Positions 15,075 through 16,178 of a DNA stretch of 16,178 nucleotides are shown piece by piece (positions within the stretch are counted from its first letter, which is position 1; the number at the start of each line of letters is the position of its first letter). The position numbers and the translations under genes are program-made. Location: the NCBI GenBank assembly GCA_052144935.1, contig JBKQPR010000033.1, positions 1 through 16,178 on the forward strand. Reading direction: 5' to 3'. The notes under the pieces were generated by a model, which did not search any database, had not been told where the DNA came from, and saw only the letters and a program-made list of their open reading frames with translations. The DNA is from JOPF133 sp052144935 (GTDB lineage Bacteria > Acidobacteriota > Terriglobia > Bryobacterales > Bryobacteraceae).

Positions 15075-16049
15075 CTACTGGCCACCCCGGCCGCCACGGC
15101 CGCCACGGCCAGCGCCACCCCCACGCGGCGCCTGTGCCTGAGCCAGCAGCGCGGCAAATTCAGCGCGAGTCATTTTTAGTTTCTCGGGATGAGCGTCAAC
15201 CCACTTTTCAAAAGCGGCATATTTTTGTGGCGTCCAACCGCCTTCGAATTCCGCGCCGTTCTTGCCTTGACTATTCAATTCAAAGTTAAAGGCATCCTGA
15301 AGGTTGGTGAATTCGGCCTTACTGATAACTGCTGCGGCCAGCGCCGCCGGAATAAAGATAACCCCATCCTGCTTGGCCAGGACCAAGTCCCCAGGCAACA
15401 CCACGGCCCGTCCGATGCGGATCGGAACATTGATTCCGGTCAGTTGCATTTGAGCCCATGCCGAAGGATCGTAGCCCCGATAAAATCCATTAAGGTTCGC
15501 GATTTCCCGGTTTTCTTCCGCATCCCTGATCCCGGCGTCAAATATGAAGCCCGAATGGGTGTGCGCGGCGATGCCGCTCCCGAGGTTGGAACCGATGAGG
15601 GTGCCTTCAATGACTTTTCCATACCCGTCCGCGACCATAGTGTCACCCATCTGAAGTTCATTGATAACCCAGCTATTGGTTCCGCTGACACGTCCCTCCG
15701 CCTTGCCCTCGGCCGCGACGGCTGCAGCCATGTCGGGCCGCCGGGGCATGAATTGGGCCGTGAGCGCCCGGCCGGCAAAGGGCTTTTCGATGTGGAGAGC
15801 CTGCCAGCCACCCTCAAACTGGCTTACGTAGCCTTGGCCGCGTAAAAAGTCCCAGATGTCCTCGATCGATACGTCCAACGCGCGCTCAAGCAAATTGTCC
15901 GGCACTTTCGGGCGTCCGTCGGGGAATCGGTCACCTTTCCACTCCGACGTGTAAAACATGACCTGTTCCTTCGTCTGCCTCACCTGAGCGAAGCCAGTCG
16001 ACGCCAACACAGTGCAGGCGATCAGAATTCTTGAAATGATCTTTCTCAT
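15075..16049 (-). CDS. Secreted RraA-like protein
   Basis: This 324-residue protein has a signal peptide (1-21, ending STGFA-QV), unusual for the RraA fold, whose members are mostly cytoplasmic aldolases or RNase E regulators. RraA signatures are GSNLGSGIAAHTHSGFIFDAGIRD (153-176) with the Arg175-Asp176 pair that binds substrate and metal in 4-hydroxy-4-methyl-2-oxoglutarate aldolases, and GDLVLAKQDGVIFIPAALA in the last third of the domain. A helical extension and a low-complexity tail (RGGGAGRGGRGGRGGQ) follow. The start at 16049 has only a weak ribosome binding site but is supported by the signal peptide. A lyase or decarboxylase on keto acids is likely; the substrate is unknown. The decayed GH28 gene follows downstream. 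Confidence 0.88.
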   Translation of the reverse strand: MRKIISRILIACTVLASTGFAQVRQTKEQVMFYTSEWKGDRFPDGRPKVPDNLLERALDVSIEDIWDFLRGQGYVSQFEGGWQALHIEKPFAGRALTAQFMPRRPDMAAAVAAEGKAEGRVSGTNSWVINELQMGDTMVADGYGKVIEGTLIGSNLGSGIAAHTHSGFIFDAGIRDAEENREIANLNGFYRGYDPSAWAQMQLTGINVPIRIGRAVVLPGDLVLAKQDGVIFIPAALAAAVISKAEFTNLQDAFNFELNSQGKNGAEFEGGWTPQKYAAFEKWVDAHPEKLKMTRAEFAALLAQAQAPRGGGAGRGGRGGRGGQ

Positions 16050-16078
16050 TGAACTTGAGAGTACCGAGTTCCAGCCCG

Positions 16079-16178
16079 TCAGTCAGGCTTGAGTAGGGTC
16101 AGCCGTGAGTGCTCGATACTCAGGTCGATCCACTGGTCAACCAGGCGTTTGAACCGCTTGTGGGTCACAGTCTGGCGG
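16079..16178 (-). CDS. Unidentified protein, C-terminal end (truncated by window edge)
   Basis: The minus strand is open from the window edge to a TGA at 16079-16081. It encodes the last 33 residues of a protein that continues beyond the window, with VDQWIDLSIEHSRLTLLKPD at the end. Codon use fits the genes around it, and it ends 30 bases before the RraA-like start, so the two could share a transcript. The fragment is too short to name. Confidence 0.5.
   Translation of the reverse strand, partial: RQTVTHKRFKRLVDQWIDLSIEHSRLTLLKPD

Noticed and set aside
1..16178. CRISPR array, tRNA/rRNA genes, insertion sequence or prophage
   Set aside because: I looked for evenly spaced repeats, cloverleaf-like segments, transposase motifs with terminal inverted repeats, and phage genes, and found none. 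The two-copy repeat is too far apart to be an array.

Overview
The window is GC-rich, double-stranded chromosomal DNA from a soil-type heterotroph. It shows many small secreted proteins (DUF2911, NHL propeller, lipocalin-like), a gluconate-dehydrogenase-type flavoprotein set with a multiheme cytochrome, a glycoside hydrolase family 28 remnant, a secreted RraA-like protein with an Arg/Gly-rich tail, and loosely packed genes. This suggests an Acidobacteriota member, perhaps near Candidatus Solibacter/Bryobacterales. That placement is inference; no rRNA or phylogenetic marker gene is present.

Layout from left to right. 1-303 (+) is the 3' end of an alpha/beta hydrolase. 388-1982 (-) holds two tandem PPK2-type polyphosphate kinases joined by a TGATG stop/start. 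2237-3271 (+) is a secreted aspartoacylase/AstE-like zinc deacylase. 3404-4903 (-) is a HupE/UreJ-like membrane protein, divergent from a secreted NHL beta-propeller protein at 4962-6137 (+). 6319-7440 (-) is a DegT-type sugar aminotransferase and 7703-8734 (-) an aldo/keto reductase. 8912-9442 (+) is a secreted DUF2911 protein. 10189-10560 (-) is a small secreted protein.

From about 11050 to the right edge everything identified reads leftwards: the C-terminus of an unknown protein, a secreted RraA-like protein, a decayed GH28 (polygalacturonase-type) gene, and a compact three-gene module. The module consists of a Tat-signal gluconate 2-dehydrogenase subunit 3, a GMC flavoprotein subunit that starts with GTG inside the previous gene, and a nine-heme c-type cytochrome that starts on an ATGA overlap. 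The module looks like a periplasmic FAD sugar/alcohol dehydrogenase whose electrons go to a long multiheme wire instead of the usual small cytochrome. With the GH28 remnant and RraA-like protein beside it, the neighbourhood suggests use of plant-derived sugars or sugar acids.

The spaces between genes are not empty. A roughly 45-bp repeat occurs in two convergent intergenic gaps (6221-6265 and 9781-9826), and several gaps hold coding-like fragments that look decayed (2010-2249, 3331-3567, 10593-11065, 14350-15000). No tRNA, rRNA, CRISPR array, insertion sequence or complete mobile element was seen. I found no clearly new defence or mobile system. The most notable items are the split PPK2 pair, the dehydrogenase/nine-heme module, the shared convergent-gap repeat and the cluster of gene remnants.
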